Source: Ogataea parapolymorpha DL-1 (taxonomy: Eukaryota; Ascomycota; Pichiomycetes; Pichiales; Pichiaceae). From it: DNA of 64,000 nucleotides. The notes beneath the pieces were generated by a model, which ran no database searches, was not told the DNA's origin, and saw only the letters and a program-made list of their open reading frames with translations. A program made the translations under genes and the position numbers. Shown one piece after another: positions 25,492 to 35,300 of the stretch; position 1 is the stretch's first letter, and every line of letters begins with the position of its first letter. The DNA is taken from the NCBI RefSeq assembly GCF_000187245.1, contig NC_027862.1:62001-126000 (forward strand), in the 5' to 3' direction.

Positions 25492-26040
25492 ATGGCTGTT
25501 CCTCCACCAGGATACGACACTGTGCTCCTTCGCGAACACCTATACCAAGATCTCAAGAACAAGTATCTTGTGATCCCTCCGGAAGCCCATGAGGCCGGCT
25601 TCAGGCCGGTCCATGAAATTGGACTGGGGCTATTTAATTACTACCTCGTTGACCAACACAGCATCCAGGGCGCAGGGATCCATGGTATCTCGGAGGTTGT
25701 ACTCGATTTTCTCCTGCTAACGCTAGTGGGAGCCTGTTTCTTTGGTATCTATAAGGTGATCTCCTCCTGGAAAAAGAGGGCTTTGAAGCCCGTGCTGCTC
25801 AAAAAACAACACACAGAGGACCTCGAAAAGGGCGTTTCCAACGATGTCAAGCTTACGTATGCACCAGATCTGCCATCACTTGTGCACAGTCCCTCCACGC
25901 CAGTCTATTCCGAATCGACTCCATCGAGCGTGCACACCACTCCGATCACAAACCTCATGAAGTTCGATGTCCCGTACAAACACGACTACAACCCAGAGCT
26001 CCACCACAGCTTGCTCATGAGCAGTCTCAAGATCCAGTAA
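25492..26040 (+). CDS. Unrecognised single-span membrane protein
   Basis: From the ATG at 25492 the frame encodes 182 residues: an N-terminal part of about 65 residues, one clear transmembrane segment (VVLDFLLLTLVGACFFGIYKVI), a basic stop-transfer stretch (SSWKKRALKP), and a Ser/Thr/Pro-rich cytosolic tail. An earlier in-frame ATG at 25318 exists, but the sequence between reads like untranslated leader. I do not recognise the family. Confidence 0.55.
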   Translation: MAVPPPGYDTVLLREHLYQDLKNKYLVIPPEAHEAGFRPVHEIGLGLFNYYLVDQHSIQGAGIHGISEVVLDFLLLTLVGACFFGIYKVISSWKKRALKPVLLKKQHTEDLEKGVSNDVKLTYAPDLPSLVHSPSTPVYSESTPSSVHTTPITNLMKFDVPYKHDYNPELHHSLLMSSLKIQ

Positions 26041-26087
26041 TTGCATCCACTAGCATCAGCATACTTGCATTGTTTTCCTACAGGGAA

Positions 26088-27125
26088 CTAATACCAAGCC
26101 CACTTTCCATTGGCAACCCACGCTGGCTGGGTAGAGGAATGCAGCATGCACAGCGCCGAGAGCGAGTCATTTTTGTGTCCAACGCTTCCTCCGAGCTCCG
26201 TCACCAGCTCCAGGGCTGCCTCGTCTTTTTCTCCCGCATGATACACCAACTCGTCGTGCCATATCTTGATTTTTTTCACTGCAGAGCATTCCGCCATGCA
26301 GCACTCGAGCAATTTGCGTGTCTGGTCTGGCGTCTCCGCATCGAGCATGATCAGAGTCACCTGATCCTCGCCAAACTCGTAATACCACAGTGCAAAAGCG
26401 CTCCCTATATGTATGCCAAATCTATTGCCATTAAATTCCCTTTTCTGGAGTTTTGCCAGATGGATCGATCTGTTCTGGAACCATTCGATGTTTTCCACCG
26501 ATGGTTTCACAGCCACCGATCCAGGCGACGCCTGGACCATTCTGCGAACTTTCGCGTCATACTGGTCGATGAATTTCGGCAAGTTCTCCTCCGTCACGTA
26601 GGAATATGGAATTTCGGTTTTTTTACCAGTCCCCAGTAGAGCCACAGGAACGTGGTAGCTTTGGAACCCGAACCTAGAATAGTACTCGCCCACCTCGCTG
26701 TAGAGGAACGAGAAGTCATACTCTCCCCGAAACAGATCTTTCATCTTTTCGACCAGCTGCTCCATCATTTTTGTGGCATACCCCTTTTTTCTGTGCTGTT
26801 CCAGAGTGTAGACGGATCCAATGGCCGCACATTTGCCCCCGTAGAGTGATTTGTCAAAGTAGTACGAGTCGCGCACCACAAACTCGCAAGCACACACAAT
26901 ATCCTCGAACTTCTCGCTCGGAAGCGCTGTATCTCTAAATACCCAGTAGTACGTCCCGTTGACAACCGTGTCGTCCCTCCAAAGATCGCAAAACCGGTGG
27001 GTGTAATTCAGCCGCTCCCGCTCAATGTACTCCTCCACTCCTAGCTTGCCGCCCCAGGCACAATGGTTGTGGCTGAGAACGTAACGCAAAACCTCGAAGT
27101 CCGTAATTCTCTCGAGAAGTAGCAT
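26088..27125 (-). CDS. LYC1: GNAT acetyltransferase, LYC1-like (lysine N6-acetyltransferase)
   Basis: Lyc1-type enzymes acetylate free lysine, the first step of lysine use as carbon and nitrogen source in several yeasts. The 345-residue protein has the GNAT acetyl-CoA site CAAIGSVYTLEQHRKKGYAT (V.T...RxxGYA), followed by FSFLYSEVGEYYSRFGFQSY, and the family C-terminus WVANGKWAWY. Length and termini match fungal LYC1 as I know it; S. cerevisiae lacks a clear copy. Divergent from the SDHAF3 gene across 46 bp. Another amino-acid acetyltransferase role is possible. Confidence 0.65.
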   Translation of the reverse strand: MLLLERITDFEVLRYVLSHNHCAWGGKLGVEEYIERERLNYTHRFCDLWRDDTVVNGTYYWVFRDTALPSEKFEDIVCACEFVVRDSYYFDKSLYGGKCAAIGSVYTLEQHRKKGYATKMMEQLVEKMKDLFRGEYDFSFLYSEVGEYYSRFGFQSYHVPVALLGTGKKTEIPYSYVTEENLPKFIDQYDAKVRRMVQASPGSVAVKPSVENIEWFQNRSIHLAKLQKREFNGNRFGIHIGSAFALWYYEFGEDQVTLIMLDAETPDQTRKLLECCMAECSAVKKIKIWHDELVYHAGEKDEAALELVTELGGSVGHKNDSLSALCMLHSSTQPAWVANGKWAWY

Positions 27126-27171
27126 GAAAAAAAAATAAAATGAAATAAAATAAATAAATCAGAATTTCTTC
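27126..27171. promoter_or_regulatory. 46-bp divergent promoter LYC1 / SDHAF3
   Basis: The whole space between two divergent start codons is 46 bp and consists of an A9 run plus TAAAA-type repeats. It must carry both promoters or both promoters must reach into the neighbouring coding sequences. Confidence 0.45.
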
Positions 27172-27546
27172 ATGAGACCCACAATTCGCCGCCTGGTCCG
27201 TCCCCGCAGACCCGCCAGAGACACACGGCCCCTGCTCCCGCCGCTGACGCTCTACCGCGCGATTCTGCGCTCGCACCGCAAACTGCCTCCCGACGCACGA
27301 CACCTGGGAGACAACTATGTCCGGGCCGAGTTCAGAGCACACGCCAACGTGGAGGACCCGCTGCAGATCGTGGGCTTCCTCACGGCATGGCAGGACTATC
27401 TCCAGGCCGTCACAAAGAACACAGAAGACGACTGGCGCAAGTACAAACTCACCTCCGACGCCCTCAGCAAGATGAGCGACGAGCAGGTGGTCCAACTGTA
27501 CGAATTGATGCAGGAGGCCCGCAACGTCCACGCCGAGGACGAATAA
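27172..27546 (+). CDS. SDH7: Succinate dehydrogenase assembly factor SDHAF3 (Acn9/Sdh7)
   Basis: SDHAF3 is a mitochondrial matrix LYR protein that helps mature the iron-sulfur subunit of succinate dehydrogenase. The 124-residue protein has an Arg-rich presequence, the LYR motif in LTLYRAILRSHRKLP, then GDNYVRAEFRAH and GFLTAWQDYLQ, which are family hallmarks, and an acidic C-terminal helix. Small size fits the family. Confidence 0.88.
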   Translation: MRPTIRRLVRPRRPARDTRPLLPPLTLYRAILRSHRKLPPDARHLGDNYVRAEFRAHANVEDPLQIVGFLTAWQDYLQAVTKNTEDDWRKYKLTSDALSKMSDEQVVQLYELMQEARNVHAEDE

Positions 27547-27576
27547 ATTAAATAGTGCTACGAAAATACAGCGCAT

Positions 27577-29481
27577 TCAGCACAGACAGAACTCCCACCC
27601 AAAGTCCTCCACCACGTCGCACCAGTCTACGTAGCAGGGCTCGCCGCGACGCAGCAGCTCGTCCTCGATCTCCCAACACCTCTGCACCACGAGCCAGCAG
27701 TTCTGGACGTTCTTCACCTCGAACGAGCGCACGAGCCGCTCGTACTTGGCCGTTATGTCTGCTCGCGACGCCTCGTCGCAGTGCACCACGCCGGCAATCA
27801 TGAGCGTGAGACACAAAATCGACTGCATCCGCGTGCCGATCACAATATCCAGCAGCTTGCCGGCGTGCTCCCGCAGAGCCACCATCTCGTGGTCGCGGAA
27901 GTCGGTCTTTTTGACCACCATGCGCAGGTACAGGCGCATTGTAATCTGGTGTAACTCGAACCACGTGAGATGCAGCGTCAGCAGGTCGCGGTTGTCGCTG
28001 ATTTCCTCCAGCTGTTTGAACGAGGGCTTGGACTCGAGAATGCGGGACTCGAGCTCTTCAAACGAGGCCAGACAGAAATCGTCCTTTTCCTGGTTAAGAA
28101 GAAGAGTCTTCTTGGTTGCAGACTCATCACCAGATAATTCCAGCACGCGGATCCGCATCTCCAGATCCTTGAGCTCCTTCCGTTTGTCATTGATCTCTCC
28201 ATAAATGACAAACAACTCGGCCGCAGAGCCCTGGAACGGGTCGAGACCGTACTCATCCGTCTCTAGAATTTTGTGCCCGTGGAATATTTCCTTGTACGTG
28301 TTGATGTCCTCATGCGTGCCGGACAACACTGTCCTGGTGGCATTCACGTCGTGAAAAAAATAATTCGAGATAATCCATTTTCCCTCGTTCGCGTGTTTGG
28401 TATCCTCAAAGAACTTGCGTAGTCCGCCGTACTCCGAAAAAGCGTCGCGCAGCTGGAGAAAAATGTGGTACCAGAATTTGATGTCGCCAGTTGAGATCTC
28501 GGCGCCAACAAGCACCAGGAAACACGTTGCGAGCGCCATAAAGTCTTTGAGCGTCGGCTGGGCAGCAATCTGCCGTCTGCGGGTCTGAACGAGGGCCAGA
28601 GATTTGGCAAAGTACTCGCGGGCCTCCTCATTTTGTGAGCCGAGCAGAAACATACCTCCCCACGCAACAATACCGTTGAGCACCGCCGAGTCCTGCGCCG
28701 CGAGTCTCAGAATGTAGCTAAAGAAGAAATTGGACTCCTGAGAGTGGCAGATAGTGATTTCCTCTGTGATAAACGATATGTAGTGGTCCAGAAACAAGCG
28801 GCCGGTTTCGTCTAGCGACTGTGTCAGAACGTTTGAAGGGACAGTTATGGCTGGCGAAAGTTTACTTGTGAAGAGCTGGAAAACCGTCGGCTTGAGGAAT
28901 TTTCTGGTGTCTCTCCGATGGAGCAGCTTGACGAGCTCGGAGTCGGGCAGATTCTGGTTCTCCACAATCTGCGACTCGTCCATCGGCGCAAACTCCTCCT
29001 CGCTGGTGTCGAGCGGCTCGATCCGTGCCAGTCTGCCAACATTGTTCCCGTCGAGCAGCGCAAGAGTCTCGCCCTGGCTGTACATCAGATCGCGGAGCAT
29101 GTTGTCCAGCGGGTCATCGGGGTCGAACAAGGGAGCGGGCGAAGGCAGGGGCGGGCTTTTGGGTTTCTTTATAATCTGTTTCTCCGCTGTCTTTATTTTC
29201 TTGTTGTCTCTCCTGATACACGGCGTGTTTCTGCGTGCGCACAAGCCACACACGGGATACGCCTCGTCGCACTTCTTCTTCTTTTTGCGACAACTCACAC
29301 ACCCATTTTTGGACCGCGAGCTCATGCCAACAAACGATCTGCTGCTGATTAGGGGCGTGGAGCGGGGGCCGTTTGCAGGGCCGGATTCCGAGCCGGAGAA
29401 AACAGGCTTTGCGTGCGGAAGCGCCGATCTCAGGCTCTTCTTGTCCACGGCAGACAGAGTGTGGTCAAAAGTACAGAACAT
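27577..29481 (-). CDS. Zn2Cys6 fungal transcription factor
   Basis: The 634-residue protein starts at the ATG at 29481 (the four upstream codons begin with TTG). A Zn2Cys6 cluster lies near residues 60-88: GCVSCRKKKKKCDEAYPVC then GLCARRNTPC, with C-x2-C-x6-C-x6-C-x2-C-x6-C spacing. A basic linker, an acidic/Pro segment, and a long all-helical region of the fungal-specific regulatory type follow. The layout resembles Lys14-like regulators with a Fungal_trans_2 domain, but the targets cannot be read from sequence. Confidence 0.85.
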   Translation of the reverse strand: MFCTFDHTLSAVDKKSLRSALPHAKPVFSGSESGPANGPRSTPLISSRSFVGMSSRSKNGCVSCRKKKKKCDEAYPVCGLCARRNTPCIRRDNKKIKTAEKQIIKKPKSPPLPSPAPLFDPDDPLDNMLRDLMYSQGETLALLDGNNVGRLARIEPLDTSEEEFAPMDESQIVENQNLPDSELVKLLHRRDTRKFLKPTVFQLFTSKLSPAITVPSNVLTQSLDETGRLFLDHYISFITEEITICHSQESNFFFSYILRLAAQDSAVLNGIVAWGGMFLLGSQNEEAREYFAKSLALVQTRRRQIAAQPTLKDFMALATCFLVLVGAEISTGDIKFWYHIFLQLRDAFSEYGGLRKFFEDTKHANEGKWIISNYFFHDVNATRTVLSGTHEDINTYKEIFHGHKILETDEYGLDPFQGSAAELFVIYGEINDKRKELKDLEMRIRVLELSGDESATKKTLLLNQEKDDFCLASFEELESRILESKPSFKQLEEISDNRDLLTLHLTWFELHQITMRLYLRMVVKKTDFRDHEMVALREHAGKLLDIVIGTRMQSILCLTLMIAGVVHCDEASRADITAKYERLVRSFEVKNVQNCWLVVQRCWEIEDELLRRGEPCYVDWCDVVEDFGWEFCLC

Positions 29482-29579
29482 GGTGCCAGACAAGATAGTA
29501 ACAATCTAAATATTATATGCACTGCCGAACGGGGGAAGAGAGCGGCAATTTCCTTTTTGGGAAATTCGAAGCCGGACCA

Positions 29580-30002
29580 CTAAAACTCGAGAGCGTCGGT
29601 CTCGACGCCGTCAAAGTAGCTCGTGAAGGTCACCACGACGCCATAGATGAGTAGGCCACCGCAGATGGTGAACTGCGTGGCGAAATGCGTCAAAATGTGG
29701 CAGTGGTACAGAATCAGCGGGAACGCTATCCCGGTGACCAGCAAGAAGCTCGACAGAAAGCGGCCGAAGTCCACGACGTCGCTCGTGGCGCTCAACTCGG
29801 CGTCGTCCAGATACGAGTCGTATTCGGAGGCGTAGTACTTTGTGATCAAAATCGGAATGTGTGCAACGGCAAACACGAAAGCGTCCAAAATAGGGAACCA
29901 ATTGCCGTACAGTGCGCCGGCTAGCACCACCAGCAGAAATCCCACGGCCAGCACAGACGACAGCCCAATGATCTTGGTGAGAGGGTTGAGCTTTATCGGC
30001 AT
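29580..30002 (-). CDS. VPS55: Endosomal membrane protein Vps55 (LEPROT family)
   Basis: Vps55 works with Vps68 in transport out of late endosomes to the vacuole. From the ATG at 30002 the 140-residue protein has four hydrophobic helices and the family blocks NPLTKIIGLSSVLAVGFLLV, AHIPILI and SGIAFPLILYHC-like FLLVTGIAFPLILYHCH. The upstream 24 codons of the open frame show no family match. Divergent from PRE5. Confidence 0.85.
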   Translation of the reverse strand: MPIKLNPLTKIIGLSSVLAVGFLLVVLAGALYGNWFPILDAFVFAVAHIPILITKYYASEYDSYLDDAELSATSDVVDFGRFLSSFLLVTGIAFPLILYHCHILTHFATQFTICGGLLIYGVVVTFTSYFDGVETDALEF

Positions 30003-30066
30003 AGATGATAGTGTTAAAATAAAAAGGCGTTTACATCCGTGCACCGGGGTAGAGTGAAAAAAAATA

Positions 30067-30075
30067 AGTGGCAAA
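30067..30075 (+). promoter_or_regulatory. PACE-like element before PRE5
   Basis: AGTGGCAAA differs at one base from the Rpn4-binding PACE consensus GGTGGCAAA that controls proteasome genes. It sits 21 bp before the PRE5 start codon, closer than usual. Confidence 0.35.
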
Positions 30076-30096
30076 ACATAGATTCAACCTTGCACA

Positions 30097-30964
30097 ATGG
30101 TAAGTATCGGCAATTCGCTGTTCTGGCTAACTTTTGCAGTTCCGCAATAACTACGACAACGACGCGACGACGTTCTCGCCGACCGGGCGGATCTTCCAGA
30201 TAGAATACGCCTTGGAGGCCATCAAGCAGGGCTCTGCAGCCGTGGGGATCGCGTCCAAGAACCATGTGGTTCTGGTGGCCCTGAAGCGGAACGCAGAGGA
30301 ATTGGGCTCGTACCAGAAGAAAATCATCAAAATTGACAACCACATGGGCATAGCATTGGCCGGCCTGGCGCCCGACGCGCGTGTGCTCTCGAATTTCCTG
30401 AGACAGCAGGCCATGTCGTCGAAAATGGTTTTCAATCGGCCGCTGAACGTGGCCAAGGCGGTGTACTCGATCGCAGACAAGGCACAGGACAACACACAAT
30501 CTGCCGGCGGCCGTCCATACGGCGTGGGGCTGCTGGTGGCCGGGATCGACGAGAACGGCGCCCATCTGTACGAGTTCCAGCCATCGGGAAGCGTGCTGGA
30601 ATACGTGGGGGCGGCCATTGGCGCAAGATCCCAGGCCGCTAGAACGTTTCTGGAAAGGAAGTACGAGGAATTTGCAGACGCCACCAAGGAACAGCTGATA
30701 GAGTATGCGCTGACAGCCCTCAGAGACACGCTGTCGCAGGACAAGGAGCTGAACTCGCTGAACACCACGGTCGCCGTCGTCGGAAAAGGCGAACAATTCA
30801 CGATTTACGACGACGACGACGTTCAGCAGTGGCTAGACCGTCTGGATAGCCTGTCCAACGCTAGAAATAGAGACGAACCACAGCAGGAGCAGCAGTCACA
30901 AGAACAACCTGAGCAGCCAGCAGAACAAACTGAGCAATCCGACAGAATGGATACAGACGAGTAG
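30097..30964 (+). CDS. PRE5: 20S proteasome subunit alpha-6 Pre5, intron after the start codon
   Basis: Pre5 is one of seven alpha subunits forming the gate ring of the 20S core. The gene is join(30097..30099,30140..30964), 275 residues: exon 1 is only the ATG. The N-terminus becomes MFRNNYDNDATTFSPTGRIF followed by QIEYALEAIKQGS, the alpha-subunit signature, then NTQSAGGRPYGVGLLVAG. The last 35 residues are Gln/Glu-rich, longer than in S. cerevisiae. It is convergent with DAL3, stops 4 bp apart. Confidence 0.95.
30100..30139 (+). other. Intron of PRE5, 40 nt
   Basis: Donor GTAAGT directly after the ATG, branch motif GCTAAC with the branch A 9 nt before the acceptor TTTTGCAG. Splicing joins ATG to TTC CGC AAC-type codons and gives the conserved MFRNNYD start. 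Confidence 0.93.
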
Positions 30965-30968
30965 ACAC

Positions 30969-31574
30969 CTAATTCAATTCTATTGTCATGCCACTATACA
31001 CCACCTCCTCACAGTCCTCGTGTTCGACACCGTTCTCGTGGACCAGCACGGCAAAATCTAGATACGTGTCTCCAAGAACCACCATCGGCGCATGCCACGT
31101 GCCGACCCCGTAAGTAACCGACTGGTCGCCTTTGAAAATGAATGCCTCAGTATTTTCGTAGTCCGGGAAACCGTCCTTGTCGGGGGCCACAATCACCAGG
31201 TACGCGTGAGTGACGTCACGTGACCTCCCCATCGGGACAAAGGTCTGTGTGGTGTACGGGTGTCGCTCGAGCACCTTGGCCGTGTACTTTGTGACACCGT
31301 CCGCGTGTGCAAGCAGGTGGTTGGGCGGCGACGAGCGAAAGATGTTCCAATTTGCCGTGGCTGGTTTGTGGCTGGGTGCGGCCGCGTAGTTGTTCACGAC
31401 GGGCGCCACTTTCATGAGCTTGATGGCTGTGCCCTGATTTGCCGAGCTCTGCGGAGCACTGGCAAGCTGCAGGTCGCAGGCCAGCAGGCCGCCATATTTT
31501 TCGAACGCCTCGACCGTGACGGGTTTTGCCCTGACAACAACGTCCTTATTTCTGACCGTTTGTATGACCACCAT
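30969..31574 (-). CDS. DAL3: Ureidoglycolate lyase Dal3
   Basis: Dal3 splits ureidoglycolate to glyoxylate and urea, the last step of allantoin breakdown as a nitrogen source. From the ATG at 31574 the protein has 201 residues with the family motifs NWNIFRSSP, VLERHPYTTQTFVPMGRS, YLVIVAP-D and GVGTWHAPMVVLG. The 25 upstream codons of the open frame show no match and were left out. Shares a 184-bp divergent promoter with RGI1; a CTATCAG motif is a possible GATA-factor site for nitrogen control. Confidence 0.92.
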   Translation of the reverse strand: MVVIQTVRNKDVVVRAKPVTVEAFEKYGGLLACDLQLASAPQSSANQGTAIKLMKVAPVVNNYAAAPSHKPATANWNIFRSSPPNHLLAHADGVTKYTAKVLERHPYTTQTFVPMGRSRDVTHAYLVIVAPDKDGFPDYENTEAFIFKGDQSVTYGVGTWHAPMVVLGDTYLDFAVLVHENGVEHEDCEEVVYSGMTIELN

Positions 31575-31714
31575 GGAGGACGTATAAAATCGGAGTTTTC
31601 CTATCAGATCAGCGAATTTCCAAAAATGCGCGCGCCAGGTGATTTTCATGTGTGCTTATGTCAGCCGCGTGATGGAGGGTCACTGCTGGCGTGATTTTGC
31701 GGGATGGGGCAGGG

Positions 31715-31722
31715 TATATAAG
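31715..31722 (+). promoter_or_regulatory. TATA box of RGI1
   Basis: TATATAAG starts 44 bp before the RGI1 ATG. A GGGATGGGGCAG stretch just upstream could be a glucose-repressor (Mig1-type) or zinc-finger site. A strong TATA box suits a gene induced by respiratory growth. Confidence 0.5.
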
Positions 31723-31758
31723 GTTGGATTGCGGACTTGACTTTTATCATAGAATACA

Positions 31759-32298
31759 ATGGCCAAGAAACAAAGACAAACACAACACAGTGAACCAATA
31801 CATTTAGATCATTTGGAAGCTGCCCCTAAGGTGCGCACGTCGCACGAGATGAATTTTGACTCGCTCGAGGAGTTTGAAAACTACATCATGGGCGAGAGTT
31901 ATGACAACGAATTCGATAACCTAAACGTGCATCTGAAGTATATGCCACCGTTCATCATGTCCGAGATCCATTCGAACGAGGAGAACATCAAGCCGAACAT
32001 GAACTCTCTGAACAAAAAATTCAGGAGACAGCTGCAGCATCACCTGCAGAAGCACCTGATACCGGAAATCAAGAAAATGAGCGGTATTGACTACAACTTC
32101 AGCAAGGCTGGCGAGGGCCAGGAATTTAATGAGTACGGCACGTCGTCGGTGTACAAGTGGCACTTTGTTGACGACACCGACCACGGATTCGGCGAGGACG
32201 AGTACAAGGAGCGGCAACACTGGCGCGCGATACTCGACGTGGAAGCCAATTCCGAAGACCCTACCGTGCGGGTCGACTTTAGATGTATAATGAATTAA
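31759..32298 (+). CDS. RGI1: Respiratory-growth-induced protein Rgi1/Rgi2
   Basis: Rgi proteins accumulate on respiratory carbon sources and support energy metabolism; their molecular role is unknown. The 179-residue protein has the family pattern FEEFENYIMGESYDNEFDNL-type N-terminal block, KYMPPFIMSEIH, then KKFRRQLQHHLQKHLIPEIK and a C-terminal YKWHF...HW..ILDVE...VRVDF. Length matches the family. Product name follows S. cerevisiae RGI1 (YER067W). Confidence 0.88.
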   Translation: MAKKQRQTQHSEPIHLDHLEAAPKVRTSHEMNFDSLEEFENYIMGESYDNEFDNLNVHLKYMPPFIMSEIHSNEENIKPNMNSLNKKFRRQLQHHLQKHLIPEIKKMSGIDYNFSKAGEGQEFNEYGTSSVYKWHFVDDTDHGFGEDEYKERQHWRAILDVEANSEDPTVRVDFRCIMN

Positions 32299-32312
32299 TG
32301 AATGTCTATGAA

Positions 32313-35300
32313 TTATGTCCAGACGTGGTCGTAGTGGATAATGAGGTCCTCGCACACAAATGTCATGAGGCCGAAGTATTTGTTGTTTTCTGGGCGACAC
32401 CCTTCGATGAATAACCCGCCCATAACTTTGGCAAGGTTGGATGCTGGCATCTTATTATGCTGGTTATACTCGTCCACCATTTTCAAGTGCTTCACAAACC
32501 GCGCCAACAACGTCCTGTTCGGCGCAGGCAGCTTGTCGAAAATCAGCTTGTACTGCTCAAAACGCTCCTCCGACTGAGCTAGTTGCTTGATCTTGTCGAA
32601 TTCGGGGATAATGGTGTCCAGAATCAACGGTTCCGGCAGCTCTCTGAAAAACATCTTTATAACTCCCGTCAAGTTATGAACATCGAAAACGAGCTGGTCC
32701 TCCATGTTGAGATCGCCATGAAGATTTATCACGTCGCGGATCTCGTTCAGCACGCTCACTGACGCAGATTTCCGATACAGCCCCGTCTCTTCTAAACCAC
32801 GGAACTCAATCTCGCTCATCATTTTCTCGATTATCGCCGGCATCTGCCGGCCCTCGCGTTCGCACACGTAGTCCAAAGGCACTCCAAACACAAAGTTATG
32901 ATGCGTGTACTTGTTTACCGTGCGAGACCAGTACCAGTGCTTGCGCGCAAAGTTGATCTGGTACAGCCAGTCGTCCTTCTCGGCCTCTGAAACTGCCTGG
33001 AAAATTAGCTCCTGCGCAGCACTGCTCAGTTTGAACGAGCAGGGTGTTTGATAGACGGGGAAAATTGTGTAGTCGCGCAAGTTGACCGAAATCACGGGAC
33101 GCTGCTTGGCGTCTACAAAGTCATCCGCCACACCAAGGTCGTCGACACCCACGATGCGCTCGCCATGGCCCATGCTGATGCTAAACGCACGGTTCTTGAG
33201 CAGCCCGCCGAGCTTGAACATGGAGCTACCGCTGCTGCCGGCTGGCCGCATTGGTACGCTGCGCGAGACGCGCACGCTCTCGCGCCTGTAGTCTCGGTAG
33301 GGTTCCTGGGGAGCAGTCCACTTCTGCAGTTGCCGAACTAGTAGCCGTCTGCGTGCCGTCTCAATCAACAGCAGCTGCCGCTGCTGTTGCAGATGGTGCC
33401 CGAAAATACTGTTGCCCGCCTCGGGCAACTCGCGCAGCGCCGGTTGCGCGCAACTACACGAGAATAAGAACGCAAACGGAGTGTTCTGAGGCAGGTCTGT
33501 GGTGTGCGGCACGAGGTCCAGAATGTTGGAGACACAGTTGTATGCGAACCTGCGCTTGTCGAAGTTGATCAGGTTGGTGTTTTCCACCGCCTTGTTTGGA
33601 ATGAAGCACGCAATCTCCAGCATGCGCTCCGCGAGCCAACCGGGACAGGGCAGCACTTTAACCGTCGAAGTTTGCGGAATCAGTTGCTCCAAGGAGTTGA
33701 GCGTGTCGGTCTTGGCGAGCTTGCACCAACATTCGGCGTACCTACGGGACTCGGGCGACAGAATCACATCTGTGAGACAGCTTTCTAGCATGCCCGGCAC
33801 GCGTAGAGTGTCGCCCGAGCGCGTCTTGCCGAGCATCAGCGCTGCCACACGCATTCTGTCAATTCGTTCCGGCTCGGCGAGGTTCGGATCCAGGATCTGT
33901 GCGGCAAAATACGTTTTGAGTCGGAAATAGAACTCAAACAGGCTTCGCACGGGGGCAGGAAATTTATTCACCACGTACTCGCCGCTGGCGTCCTTTACTG
34001 TGGCGAGCCAGCAGTAGATGTTTGAGACGGCGAGCTCTGTGTCGGGCACGTCTGCCGGCTGCGCGTCGTACTGCGACAGGCTGAGCGGGCCGGCACACGC
34101 GTGTGTCTCTAGAATCTCGAACGCAGCGATCCAGTCGTCGAGGGTCGATAGTCCGTACAGCGCGCCGATCGTCGCGTCGAGGTCGAGCACGAATTTTTCA
34201 ACGGTTGCAATGTCCTTGGAGCGCGGCAGCAGCCGGTCAGCAGGCACGATTGTCAACTCTGTGGTGAACGCCGGCACCCGGCGGTTCAGCACCGGCCGGT
34301 ACGATTTCCGCACGTACGATTTCCGCATCTTTTTGTACGTCACCGTTAGCGAGTCGTACAGTTCGCGCACCTGCTGCAGACACTCTTCATCCAATGACTC
34401 CTCAGCCTCCATCCACAGCAGCACCTTGTTCCACTGGACAATCATCTCGTTGTCGATGTGGCGCAGCAGCGAGTCGAAAATGGTTTTATTTTCCAAATTG
34501 TCTGTAAAATGGTGGTAGCAGTTTTCGACAAGAATTTGCAGTGTTTCGAGCACACCCAGTTGGATCTGCCCCACGTAGCGCCAATTGGTATCTGCGTACT
34601 TGCCCGAAAACGTCGCGTCCCAGTCGGGCTCGTTTCCCTCGGCGAGCGAGCGCGCCGCCGCCTTCGCCCCGATAAATCTTTTTTTCAGCCCCTGCAGCAA
34701 TGTTGTGGTGGAACAGAACCCACGGTACACGGCGAAAAACGTCATTGTAAACACACCGTTGTTCATCTTGAGCTCCACGCAGTCGGCAGGCGCGTTCCCG
34801 ACAAAGCGTTTAATATCCGCTTCGGCGATTCGCGCGCCAAACGTAGAATACGTCAAAACCAGCAGGTCCAGCAGCCGGTCCAGCGTCGCCGCTTTGGTCA
34901 GAATTTCCGCACTCACCTTCTCGGTCTCCTTCTCGCGGCCCTCCACGTATGCCTGATACGTGTTGAAATACTCATCCAGGCTGAAACTGTTGGACGAGTA
35001 GCTGCTGTAACGTTTCACGCTTGCGCTCTCGCCAAGTAGCGTACTGGGTGGCCGCGACTTCTTCTGGATGCCACGCGTGTCGTTCGTCTTGAACACAATG
35101 GTGTCGTCGTCGACGTGGAAGTCGTGCGAGTCGACGTTAAACACGTCGCGCACCGTCTTGACGAACTGGTTGCGGCTGATTTTCTTCAGGTCGTCGTCGT
35201 CGGTCGCGGCGAGCGTGCTGCTCAGCGCGGGCTGCGCGGTGTCGCCGCCGCCGATCGCGCCCAGCAGCGAGCTGCGGTCAAAGATGCGGTCCCGCTCGAG